Positions 25,042 to 31,827 of a DNA stretch of 64,000 nucleotides are shown piece after piece. This DNA is from Candidatus Tectimicrobiota bacterium (lineage in GTDB: Bacteria; Tectomicrobia; Entotheonellia; Entotheonellales; Entotheonellaceae), in NCBI GenBank assembly GCA_026005175.1, contig BPKO01000008.1, positions 108,553 to 172,552 of the forward strand, read 5' to 3'. The first letter of the stretch is position 1. Every line of letters begins with the position of its first letter. The position numbers were made by a program, and so were the translations under genes. The notes below the pieces were generated by a model, which was given only the letters and a program-made list of their open reading frames with translations, did no database searches and was not told the origin of the DNA.

Positions 25042-25367
25042 CGTCTCCACCTCCCTAGGCAGTAACCCTCCAGAGGCAAAAAGCGTGCCAGCACGCGGCC
25101 AAGCAGCGACAACCAGAGGCCAAGGCGGGAACCAGTCCCAGACAGGCTTGAAAATTCAAGGCTTGCCCCTGGCAGCGGGTGTAGGCCGGCGCGTGGGGCG
25201 CCGCCCTACGCCCTTGGCCACCAGGTCATGGCTGACCCGCAACGGGCGAGCCTGCCCTATGGCGAGGAGGCGCCAAGAAGCGATCCCCTTGTGGCTCCGC
25301 ACCGGCAAATGGCTTATAATGGGGATAACCGGGTCTGGCGACCACGCCGCAACGGAGAAAACAAACC
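25042..25367. other. Gene-poor stretch with palindrome and a perfect -10 box
   Basis: No convincing gene in these 326 bp. It holds a 14-bp perfect palindrome CTTGAAAATTCAAG (25147-25160), which could be an operator, and TATAAT (25315-25320) placed 47 bp before the MBL gene; the -35 side is weak (TGGCTC at 17 bp spacing). It probably contains the promoter and control sites of the redox cluster that follows. Confidence 0.45.
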
Positions 25368-26042
25368 ATGGCATCAACGCTTTATTTGCGGCAGCTTGAA
25401 TGCGGGCCGATGCAGAACTTCGTGTACCTTATTGGGGATCCGACGACGCGTCAGGCGGCGGTGGTCGATCCGGCCTGGGACATCTCGGGTATCGTACAGG
25501 CTGCGGCGGAAGACGGCTACACCCTCACCAAGGTGCTGATTACCCATACCCATCAGGACCACACCGGTGGCCAGCTCTTTGGCTACCACATCCCCGGGGT
25601 GGTAGAGCTGCTGCAGCAGTACGACGTGCCCGTGTACGTGCACCAGAGCGAGGCCCACGTCCTCAAAGACATCCCGCCCTCTTCCAAAGTCCCCACGCGC
25701 AACGGGCAGGTGATCGAGGTGGGCAAGCAGGTGGCCATTACCCTGCTGCACACCCCGGGCCACACGCCGGGGTCGCAGTGCTTCCTGGTGCAGAACCGGC
25801 TGATCGCCGGAGACACGCTGTTTATTGGCTCCTGCGGCCGCGTCGACTTGCCCAACAGCAGTCCCGAGGACATGTACCACAGTCTGACCAACGTGTTGAT
25901 GCGGCTCGACGACGACACGGTGCTCTATCCCGGGCACAACTACGCCTGGAAGCCGTCCTCGACCATTGGCGAAGAGCGCCGTCACAACCCCTACGTGCAG
26001 TTCACTTCGCTGCACGACTTCCTGCGTGCCATGGGGTACTGA
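25368..26042 (+). CDS. MBL-fold metallo-hydrolase (glyoxalase II/persulfide dioxygenase-like)
   Basis: 224 residues. The metal motif HTHQDH is at 60-65, followed by TPGHTPGSQCFLV, GDTLFIGSCGR and VLYPGHNY, giving all the expected metal ligands of a glyoxalase-II-like enzyme. The N-terminus (LYLRQLECGPMQNFVYLIGD) is typical of the subgroup that hydrolyses thioesters or oxidises persulfides; the sequence alone does not separate them. It is the first of three plus-strand genes (MBL, DsbA-fold selenoprotein, DUF971) with 38 and 47 bp gaps and is preceded by TATAAT. A thiol-related job is inferred from that company. Confidence 0.85.
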   Translation: MASTLYLRQLECGPMQNFVYLIGDPTTRQAAVVDPAWDISGIVQAAAEDGYTLTKVLITHTHQDHTGGQLFGYHIPGVVELLQQYDVPVYVHQSEAHVLKDIPPSSKVPTRNGQVIEVGKQVAITLLHTPGHTPGSQCFLVQNRLIAGDTLFIGSCGRVDLPNSSPEDMYHSLTNVLMRLDDDTVLYPGHNYAWKPSSTIGEERRHNPYVQFTSLHDFLRAMGY

Positions 26043-26080
26043 GCGTGGCGCGCCAACCTTAACGCAAAGGAGGAACGGCC

Positions 26081-26743
26081 ATGAGTGCCTACGACCTCAC
26101 GGTGTGGAGCTGCTACGTGTGACCCTATGCTTGGCGGGCCACGGAGTGGCTCGAGCGCGTGAAGCAGAAGCTGGGCGATGAGCTGCGGATTACCTGGAAG
26201 GCCTTCTTACTAGAGCAAGTCAACAGCCGCCGCGGTGAAGGCTGGAAGGCTTGGAAGGACACCCGCTTCACCAGCCGCGACTTGCCGCCGCACGAAGCGG
26301 CCAAGAGCGTGCTGGCCACGCACGGGGAAGCCGCCTTCAACCGCTTTCACCTTGCCGTCTTCCGCGCCTACCACAAGGACAAGCGCGACATTGCCAACCC
26401 GCTGGAGCTGCTGGCCATCGCCCGCGAGGTGGATCTCGACACCACGGTGCTGGCCGAAGACCTGCGCACGCGCAAGTACCGCGAGGCCGTGGGCGCCGAC
26501 CACGAGGAGGCTGACGAGCAGTACGACATTTTTGGCGTTCCTACGATTCTGTTTAACGGCACGCAGCCCACGTTTCTCAAGCTCGAAGGCGGCGACTGGG
26601 AAGGCACCGACGACCTGGAGTTCTTCTACGCGCTCTACCAGGTCGCGGCCACCCGGCCCTACGTGCTGGAGATCAAAAAGCCCGTCTCCGCAGCCCTTGC
26701 CAGGGCGGCCGAGGCGCGGTATCGTGCGATGTACGGGAACTAG
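26081..26743 (+). CDS. DsbA/FrnE-fold oxidoreductase, predicted selenoprotein (UGA at codon 14)
   Basis: 220 residues if UGA is read as selenocysteine. AAAGGAGG (26066-26073) precedes the ATG. The N-terminus reads MSAYDLTVWSCYV-U-PYAWRATEW: a redox motif C11-x-x-U14 right after the first beta strand of a thioredoxin fold. The rest is a DsbA-like helical insertion and the cis-proline loop FGVPTILFNG (Pro154), as in FrnE/2-hydroxychromene-2-carboxylate isomerase relatives. The frame is open on both sides of the UGA, and a SECIS-like hairpin follows it. A search starting after the UGA would give a protein from 26159 lacking its active site. Thiol-disulfide or glutathione-conjugate chemistry is inferred. 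A nonsense mutation of a CxxC gene is the alternative. Confidence 0.82.
26120..26122 (+). other. In-frame UGA, predicted selenocysteine codon
   Basis: Codon 14 of the DsbA-fold gene, at the place of the second Cys in CxxC. Confidence 0.75.
26135..26153 (+). promoter_or_regulatory. SECIS-like hairpin after the UGA
   Basis: CGGGCCAC and GTGGCTCG form an 8-bp stem (one G-U pair) closed by the loop GGA. The loop begins at base +21 after the UGA and starts with G, matching the spacing (about 16-37) and loop rule of bacterial SECIS elements that bind SelB. The hairpin lies within the coding sequence, as expected in bacteria. Confidence 0.68.
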
Positions 26744-26790
26744 CACGCCGCCGTGCCGGTGGCAGCCACCGGCACGGCGAGGGATTGGAA

Positions 26791-27141
26791 ATGGCTGAGG
26801 TTCGCGAGCCGGTTTATCCTGTCGAAGTGCACCGCAACTACCAGGGAACGATGCGCGTGCTCTGGAGCGACGGGCACGAGAGCCGCTATGCCTACGCCGA
26901 GTTGCGCAAAGCTTGTCCCTGCGCCACCTGCCGCGAGCAGCGGGCCCAGCAGCAGCAGAACCCCTTCCAGATCCTGACCAGCGTCACCCCCAAGGAAGTA
27001 GAGCCGGTGCGCCTGAGCGCGGTAGGCAACTACGCCCTGAGTATCGAGTGGAGCGACGGGCACCGCACGGGCATTTACCCCTGGGAGCTGCTGCGGGCGC
27101 TGTGCCCCTGCCCGCAGTGCCGCCCCTCGTCGGCGCCGTGA
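26791..27141 (+). CDS. DUF971 family protein with two CPCxxC motifs
   Basis: 116 residues. Two similar halves, each with a W-S-D-G-H segment (VLWSDGHESRYAY and IEWSDGHRTGIYPWELLRA) and a Cys cluster: ACPCATCR after the first and LCPCPQCRP at the end. DUF971 (gamma-butyrobetaine-hydroxylase-like N-terminal domain) is a small zinc- or Fe-S-binding domain found next to Fe-S scaffold proteins or fused to oxygenases. The doubled CPCxxC suggests metal binding. Third gene of the redox cluster, and it converges with the MaoC gene. Start taken at the ATG; a TTG 6 bp earlier is also in frame. Confidence 0.8.
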   Translation: MAEVREPVYPVEVHRNYQGTMRVLWSDGHESRYAYAELRKACPCATCREQRAQQQQNPFQILTSVTPKEVEPVRLSAVGNYALSIEWSDGHRTGIYPWELLRALCPCPQCRPSSAP

Positions 27142-27147
27142 CGCGCC

Positions 27148-27600
27148 TCAGGCCGGTTTTTTGCGCATCAAGCCGGCGCGCCGCACGCGGGCGACGAGCT
27201 CGCCGCGCTGGTTGTAGGCACGGTGCTCGAAAAAGACGATGCCGGCGTTGGGCCGCGAGCGCGACTCGCGCTTGTCGATGATTTCGGTTTCAGCGTACAG
27301 CGTGTCGCCGTGGAACACCGGCTTGGGAAACTCCACTTTGTCAAAGCCCAAGTTGGCGATGGTGGTGCCCAGGGTGGTATCGCCCACCGACAGGCCCACG
27401 GTAATTCCCAAGGTAAGCAGGCTGTTGACCAGCCGCCGCCCGAACTCGGTCTGCTTGGCAAACTCCTCGTCGAGGTGCAGTGGCTGCGGGTTCATGGTGA
27501 GGGTGGTAAAGAGAACGTTGTCCATCTCGGTGACCGTGCGCCCCGGCTGGTGCTTGATCACCTCACCGACGGTGAACTCCTCGAAGTACTTTCCGGCCAT
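27148..27600 (-). CDS. MaoC-family (R)-hydratase-like protein
   Basis: 150 residues, one hotdog domain. The hydratase-2 region reads [19 protein letters not shown]; the catalytic Asp of the usual gD-x-NPlH motif is replaced (TMNPQPLH), as in the mesaconyl/methylmalyl-CoA dehydratase branch, while His is kept. Further motifs [19 protein letters not shown] and the C-terminal [14 protein letters not shown] are typical. It likely hydrates a branched enoyl-CoA. It is read divergently from the GTPase gene across a 141-bp region, and GGGAGG sits upstream of its ATG. Confidence 0.85.
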   Translation of the reverse strand: MAGKYFEEFTVGEVIKHQPGRTVTEMDNVLFTTLTMNPQPLHLDEEFAKQTEFGRRLVNSLLTLGITVGLSVGDTTLGTTIANLGFDKVEFPKPVFHGDTLYAETEIIDKRESRSRPNAGIVFFEHRAYNQRGELVARVRRAGLMRKKPA

Positions 27601-27674
27601 AGGGTCCTCCCTTCACGGATCACGCAGGTGCCCTGCGGATAGCGCCGCCATGGTAGCATGAACGGCGGCGGCAC

Positions 27675-27710
27675 GCCATGGGTTGTCCCCTCCATGGCAG
27701 GGGTTATAAT
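27675..27710 (+). promoter_or_regulatory. Predicted promoter of the GTPase-Smr-MaoC genes, -35 inside an inverted repeat
   Basis: TTGTCC (27683-27688) and a perfect TATAAT (27705-27710) are 16 bp apart. GCCATGG (27675-27681) and CCATGGC (27692-27698) flank the -35 box; each arm contains the palindrome CCATGG. ATG follows at 27742. Confidence 0.55.
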
Positions 27711-27741
27711 AAAGCCAAACGCGGGAGTGAGGAGCGCTACT

Positions 27742-28740
27742 ATGCCTGCCAATCTCACGCCCCAGTATCTGGAAGCCGAGCAGCGTTTTCGCCAGGCCAA
27801 AACCCCGGCGGAGAAAATCGCCTGCCTTGAAGACATGCTGCGGCTCATCCCCAAACACAAGGGCACCGAGAAAATGCAGGCCGACTTGCGGCGCCGCCTC
27901 TCCAAGCTCCGCCACCAGGAGCAGCGAACGGCGGCGACCCGCCGCAGCGGCGGGCCGCGCGTGGAAAGGGAAGGCGCGGGGCAAATTGCCCTCATCGGGC
28001 CGCCCAATGCCGGGAAGTCCTCGCTGCTGCGCGCCCTGACCAACGCCACCCCAGAGGTGGCCGATTATCCCTTCACCACCCACAAGCCGCTGCCCGGTAT
28101 GGTGACGTTCGAAAACGTGCAGATCCAGCTCGTCGACCTCCCCCCGCTGGCGCGCGAGTTCATGGAGCCCTGGGTATCGCAGCTGGTACGCAACGCCGAT
28201 GCCCTGCTTCTTGTCCTTGACCTCAGCCAGGAAGAGGTGCTCGAGCACGTCGACCTGGCCCTCGAGCTGCTGGCCGCCTGGAAAGTGCAGCCGGTGGGAC
28301 AGCCGCTCAGCGAGGCGGAAGTGGAGGCCCTGCCTCCCGGCGTTAAGCCCATGCGCCTGCTGGTGCTGGGCAACAAGCTGGACTTGCCTGGCAGCACCGA
28401 GCACTGGCAGATTCTCCAGCAGCTTTACGGGGAGCGCTGGCCGATGCTGGCGGTTTCGGTCACCCAAGGCCTCCACCTGGAGGCGGTGCCAGAAGCGCTT
28501 TTCCGCTTGCTCGACGTGGTCCGCGTCTACACCAAAGCCCCGGGGAAAAAGCCCGACCTGGAAGCGCCGTTCCTGTTGCCCCGCGGCAGCACGGTGCTAG
28601 ACGTGGCGGCGGCGGTGCACAAGGACTTCGTCACGCGACTGAAGTTCGCCCGCGTCTGGGGGTCTGGCAAACCCGAAGGCCAGATGGTGCAGCGGCACTA
28701 TGTGGTCAGCGATGGGGACATCGTCGAGCTGCATGCATAA
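27742..28740 (+). CDS. DRG/Obg-type GTPase with C-terminal TGS domain
   Basis: 332 residues. An N-terminal helical part (1-75) rich in Lys/Arg precedes the G domain: P-loop GPPNAGKS (86-93), G2 region [15 protein letters not shown]3 VDLPPLA and G4 NKLDLPG, all in the order of DRG proteins. The C-terminus (about 260-332) is a TGS domain, seen in proteins that touch tRNA or ribosomes. DRG-type GTPases are best known from archaea and eukaryotes; a bacterial member is uncommon but recurrent in some lineages. GDP/GTP-dependent action on ribosomes is inferred. Followed by an Smr gene after 23 bp. Confidence 0.85.
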   Translation: MPANLTPQYLEAEQRFRQAKTPAEKIACLEDMLRLIPKHKGTEKMQADLRRRLSKLRHQEQRTAATRRSGGPRVEREGAGQIALIGPPNAGKSSLLRALTNATPEVADYPFTTHKPLPGMVTFENVQIQLVDLPPLAREFMEPWVSQLVRNADALLLVLDLSQEEVLEHVDLALELLAAWKVQPVGQPLSEAEVEALPPGVKPMRLLVLGNKLDLPGSTEHWQILQQLYGERWPMLAVSVTQGLHLEAVPEALFRLLDVVRVYTKAPGKKPDLEAPFLLPRGSTVLDVAAAVHKDFVTRLKFARVWGSGKPEGQMVQRHYVVSDGDIVELHA

Positions 28741-28763
28741 CGGGATGCGCAGGGAGAGGCAAC

Positions 28764-29462
28764 ATGGGCGAGAAGAAGCACCGGCGGCCCCCTTCGCCAG
28801 CGGCGGAAGGATTTTATACTCCCTTTGCGGCGCTGCGGCAGCAGCTGCGCGCCAGGGCCTCTTCCCCCAGTACTTCCCCCGCGCCCCCGGCTGCGGAGGT
28901 CAGCCCGCAGGACCTGGCGCTGTTTCTTGCCGAAATGGCGGACGTCACGCCGCTGCCGGCAGACGTACGCGGCCGCGTGGCAGGGCAAAAGCGCCGACAC
29001 CCGGCGCTGCCCCCGCCAAGAGCAGAAGCCAGCGCGCTGGCCGAGCTGCGCGAGGTCGTCTCCGGCCAGGGGCCCTTTGTCCTTCAGGACACCGACGAGT
29101 ACACCGAAGGCGTGGCGCCTGGCGTTGACCGCCGCCTGGCACAGCGCCTGCACCGCGGGGACTACGCCATCCAGGCCCACCTCGACCTGCACGGGGCCAC
29201 GGCCGAAGAAGCCCGGGCACAGGTAGAGCAGTTCCTGCTCGACGCCTACTTGCGCGGCAAGCGCTGCGTCTTGCTCATCCACGGCCGCGGCCACAACTCG
29301 AAAGACCACCGCCCGGTGCTCAAAGAGCACGTGCGCACGTGGCTGAGCCGCGGGCGCCTGAGCCGCCTGGTGCTGGCGTTTGCCACCGCGCCTCCGCACA
29401 ACGGCGGTGCCGGCGCGGTCTGCGTTCTCCTGCGCCGCGCCCGCCGCCTGCCTCCCAGATGA
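28764..29462 (+). CDS. Smr-domain protein
   Basis: 232 residues. A low-complexity basic/proline N-terminus and a middle helical segment (SPQDLALFLAEMADV) lead to the Smr domain at about 135-225: LDLHGATAEEARAQVEQFL, then VLLIHGRGHNS and LSRLVLAFATAP. The HGRG motif is the core of Smr (MutS2 C-terminal) nucleases that cut DNA or stalled-ribosome mRNA. The gene follows the GTPase gene closely, so both may serve ribosome or nucleic acid surveillance. AGGGAGAGG precedes the ATG. Confidence 0.85.
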   Translation: MGEKKHRRPPSPAAEGFYTPFAALRQQLRARASSPSTSPAPPAAEVSPQDLALFLAEMADVTPLPADVRGRVAGQKRRHPALPPPRAEASALAELREVVSGQGPFVLQDTDEYTEGVAPGVDRRLAQRLHRGDYAIQAHLDLHGATAEEARAQVEQFLLDAYLRGKRCVLLIHGRGHNSKDHRPVLKEHVRTWLSRGRLSRLVLAFATAPPHNGGAGAVCVLLRRARRLPPR

Positions 29463-29475
29463 CAAGGAAGCCACT

Positions 29476-29925
29476 ATGCCTCCAGCGCCCAACGACGCTG
29501 TCCGGCACCTGCTGGGCCGAGAGTTCGTTCGCCGTCAGGAAGAGGTAACCCGCGACCGGCTCATCGCCTATGCCACCCTGGTGGGGGCAACCAATCCCAT
29601 TTACTTCGATGCCGAAGCCGCCCGCGCCCAGGGTTACCGCGACATCATCGCCGTGCCGACGTACGTGACCCACCACGGCGCCGAGCCCATTGCCCCGCCA
29701 GAATTGGGCTTCCGCGGCGGCGGCATCAACGCCGGATACGACTGCACGTTTTACAACGTGGTCTATCCCGGCGATACCCTGACGTACGCTACCCGCCTCG
29801 TTGACCTCTACGACAAGACCGGCCGCTCCGGCACTCTGCGCTTTGTGGTCCGCGAGACGATGGTGACCAAGCAAGACGGGGAAACGGTAGCGGTGATCCG
29901 CAACCGCTTTATCCTTGACTGGTAG
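29476..29925 (+). CDS. MaoC N-terminal-type dehydratase (FAS1-like hotdog)
   Basis: 149 residues, a single hotdog of the MaoC_dehydrat_N kind: YATLVGATNPIYFDAEAARAQGYRDIIAVPTYV is the family core, in which the Asp of the active hydratase motif is missing (GATNP), as in the non-catalytic half of eukaryotic-type dehydratases. A second half with the catalytic motif is expected as partner; the MaoC gene at 27148-27600, on the other strand two genes away, is a candidate. The gene is 13 bp after the Smr gene and overlaps the convergent nuclease gene by 17 bp. Confidence 0.82.
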   Translation: MPPAPNDAVRHLLGREFVRRQEEVTRDRLIAYATLVGATNPIYFDAEAARAQGYRDIIAVPTYVTHHGAEPIAPPELGFRGGGINAGYDCTFYNVVYPGDTLTYATRLVDLYDKTGRSGTLRFVVRETMVTKQDGETVAVIRNRFILDW

Positions 29926-30694
29926 CGGTGGCTGCGGGCGGTACGAGGCGATGCGGGCGCACCTGCACGCCGCGGCTTGGGGACAATTCCACGAGCAAGA
30001 CGGAGCCCCAGGGAGACGCCTCTCGCCACGGGGTTAGGGGAGCTCCGGGATAGAAGGCCTTGACGCGGCCCTGACTGACCTCGGTGAGCACGTGGTGGTG
30101 CCCGAGCGCCACGTAGTCCCAGCCGCTGTCGCGAATTTCCTCGGCGAAAATGGGTGACGAGCGCTCTGCTGTCTGCCGTGACGGATAGAAAAAGCCGTGC
30201 GCCAGCGCCACGTGCCAGCGCCGGTCAGCACGCGCGGGCAAAGCGGCCAGGGGGTGGAACCACGGGGCGTGCTCGACCATGGCCCGCCCCCACACCACCA
30301 AGGGCAGCCCCGGGATCTCGCAGACTTGCCCTTCCTCCGCGGTGATCACCTGCACGTTGGGACAGGTGGCTGCGAAGTCGTAACGGTCGTAAATGGCATT
30401 AGGGACAAGACAGTCGTGATTCCCAGGAAGCACGACCACGGGCCGCTGCACCCGGCGCAGCTGCTCCTGAACAAAGGCCACGGTGTCGTCAGCGACCCGA
30501 TTATGATCGAAAAGATCGCCGGCCACGAGCACCAAGTCCACCGCTTCGGCGATCGCCGTGTCAACCACTGCCTGCAAGCCAAGACGCGCCAGCGCCGCCG
30601 GGCGCTGCGGGGCGTCGTCGAGATGCAGGTCAGCCGTATGCAGGAGTCGCAAGGGTCGCTGGGTTCCTAACACCATTTCGTCTTTCGATTTCAT
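29909..30694 (-). CDS. Metallophosphoesterase, SbcD/Mre11-like nuclease family
   Basis: 261 residues from the ATG that follows GCGGAAAG. All metal motifs of the calcineurin-like phosphoesterases are present in order: LHTADLHLDD, VAGDLFDHN, LPGNHDC, then WHVALAHGF and VALGHHH. Length and order suit the DNA repair exonuclease family near SbcD/YhaO. The C-terminal capping domain is short and no SbcC-like ATPase gene is adjacent. A role in DNA end processing is inferred; other phosphodiester substrates are possible. It is divergent from a tiny membrane-protein gene. Confidence 0.8.
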   Translation of the reverse strand: MKSKDEMVLGTQRPLRLLHTADLHLDDAPQRPAALARLGLQAVVDTAIAEAVDLVLVAGDLFDHNRVADDTVAFVQEQLRRVQRPVVVLPGNHDCLVPNAIYDRYDFAATCPNVQVITAEEGQVCEIPGLPLVVWGRAMVEHAPWFHPLAALPARADRRWHVALAHGFFYPSRQTAERSSPIFAEEIRDSGWDYVALGHHHVLTEVSQGRVKAFYPGAPLTPWREASPWGSVLLVELSPSRGVQVRPHRLVPPAATATSQG

Positions 30695-30885
30695 TTGTCT
30701 TTCCGCCTCGCCATCCGGGCCTGCCACGCTGCAAACGCCGTGAGGGTAGCACAGTCTTCTTTTGCCCTCAACCGCCGCCACCGGCGGCGTAATGCACCTC
30801 ACCGCTCACCTGTGACCGCCATCACCGTCGTCATGGCGAGCAAGGGGTATCTTGGCAGCTAGACCGTAACGAGGAGGGCAACCCC

Positions 30886-30969
30886 ATGATGCTCAGCCAG
30901 GCTTCGCGGCTTGACTTCTTCCTTGAACTGGCACTGCTGGCCATCGTCACGTATCTGTGGCTCCACTAG
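30886..30969 (+). CDS. Possible 27-residue single-span membrane peptide
   Basis: ATG with a near-perfect GAGGAGGG box 8 bp upstream. The peptide MMLSQASRLDFFL continues into a hydrophobic helix (about residues 13-25) and ends in LWLH. Too short for standard gene finders and not recognised. It could be a free small membrane protein or a leader peptide, since a strong RNA stem follows 11 bases after the stop and a gene for a secreted protein comes next. Confidence 0.42.
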   Translation: MMLSQASRLDFFLELALLAIVTYLWLH

Positions 30970-30980
30970 TCCTGTCCGGT

Positions 30981-31040
30981 CTCCCAGGGACGGGCCTTGC
31001 CAGCCTCCTCTCCTGTCCCTGGGAGGCTGGAAGCCAGCCC
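30981..31040 (+). promoter_or_regulatory. Tandem stem-loops between the small peptide and the secreted-protein gene
   Basis: CTCCCAGGGACGGG (30981-30994) pairs with CCTGTCCCTGGGAG (31012-31025), 14 bp with one G-U and a 17-base loop; next to it GGCTGG and CCAGCC close a 3-base loop (31026-31040). There is no T-run, so it is not a classic terminator; attenuation or mRNA protection is possible. Confidence 0.5.
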
Positions 31041-31129
31041 CAGCAGCGACACGTTTCCCTGTACAGCGGCGCCTGCCACCTTCTATCATTACCAGCGCAA
31101 CGCGCTTAACAACGTCGGGGGGGAACGCG

Positions 31130-31702
31130 ATGCGGCTTACCGTCTCGTTCTGGGGCGCCCGTTGCCCCGCCCAGGGCTGCTGTCGCCTGGCCCGCCTTGG
31201 CCTGTGGGGGTGGCTTTGCTTGTGGCTGACGTGGCCCCTGCCTGCGGTGGCCCTCGACGACGCGGTAGCCCGCCAAACGCTGCGGGGCCTTCCCGGGGTG
31301 CTGGTGGCCGTCGAACCCCTCCCCCCAGAAGCCGTGCAAGACGGCCTGCGCACCGAAGAGATCCAGACCGACGTCGTGCAACGCTTGCAGCGCGCCGGCA
31401 TCCGCGTCCTTAGCGAGCAGCAGCGGGAGCAAGCTCCGGGGAAGCCCCTGCTCTATATCAACGTCACCACGTGGAAAGGCCTGCACGCCAACAACACCCT
31501 CTACCTCTTCTCTATTCGCGTCGAGCTGCAGCAAGAGGTGGCCCTGGTACGCGAACCGACCCTGCGCCGCCTGGCGCCAACTTGGCACGTGGGCAGCGTG
31601 GGCATGACCAGTGCCTCGCGCCTGCGCACCATCCGCACCTTCATTGGTGACTTCATCGACCAGTTCATCCAGGCCTACCGCGCTGCCAATCCCCAGCCCT
31701 AG
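31130..31702 (+). CDS. Secreted protein of unknown function
   Basis: 190 residues. A long signal sequence (Arg-rich start, hydrophobic Leu/Trp-rich core, cut after about residue 42 at PAVALDD). The mature part has a beta-alpha pattern: GVLVAVEPLPPEAV, DVVQRLQRAGIRVLSE, LLYINVTTWKGL, LYLFSIRVELQQEVALVREP, then a helical end FIGDFIDQFIQAYRAA. This resembles small periplasmic proteins of Deltaproteobacteria-like genomes with a division-site-like fold, but I recognise no named family. GGGGGGAACGCG precedes the ATG. Confidence 0.6.
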   Translation: MRLTVSFWGARCPAQGCCRLARLGLWGWLCLWLTWPLPAVALDDAVARQTLRGLPGVLVAVEPLPPEAVQDGLRTEEIQTDVVQRLQRAGIRVLSEQQREQAPGKPLLYINVTTWKGLHANNTLYLFSIRVELQQEVALVREPTLRRLAPTWHVGSVGMTSASRLRTIRTFIGDFIDQFIQAYRAANPQP

Positions 31703-31827
31703 CGGGCAGCCTCTTCTCGCCACGCCGCTCGCCCGGGCTTGCCTTCAAAAGCGCGCTTGGGTTAGGCTAAAAGCCCGCGGCGCAAGCGCACAGCCACGTT
31801 TCCATGACGAAGCACAGGAGCTGCCAG

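Noticed and set aside
26159-26743. GTG start giving a 194-residue protein
   Set aside because: It removes the first beta strand and redox motif of a DsbA fold and has no ribosome binding site; the ATG at 26081 with UGA readthrough is favoured.
30773-30789. 7-bp CGCCGCC/GGCGGCG hairpin upstream of the small peptide gene
   Set aside because: Simple GC repeats of this kind are expected by chance in this sequence, and it is not next to a promoter or stop.
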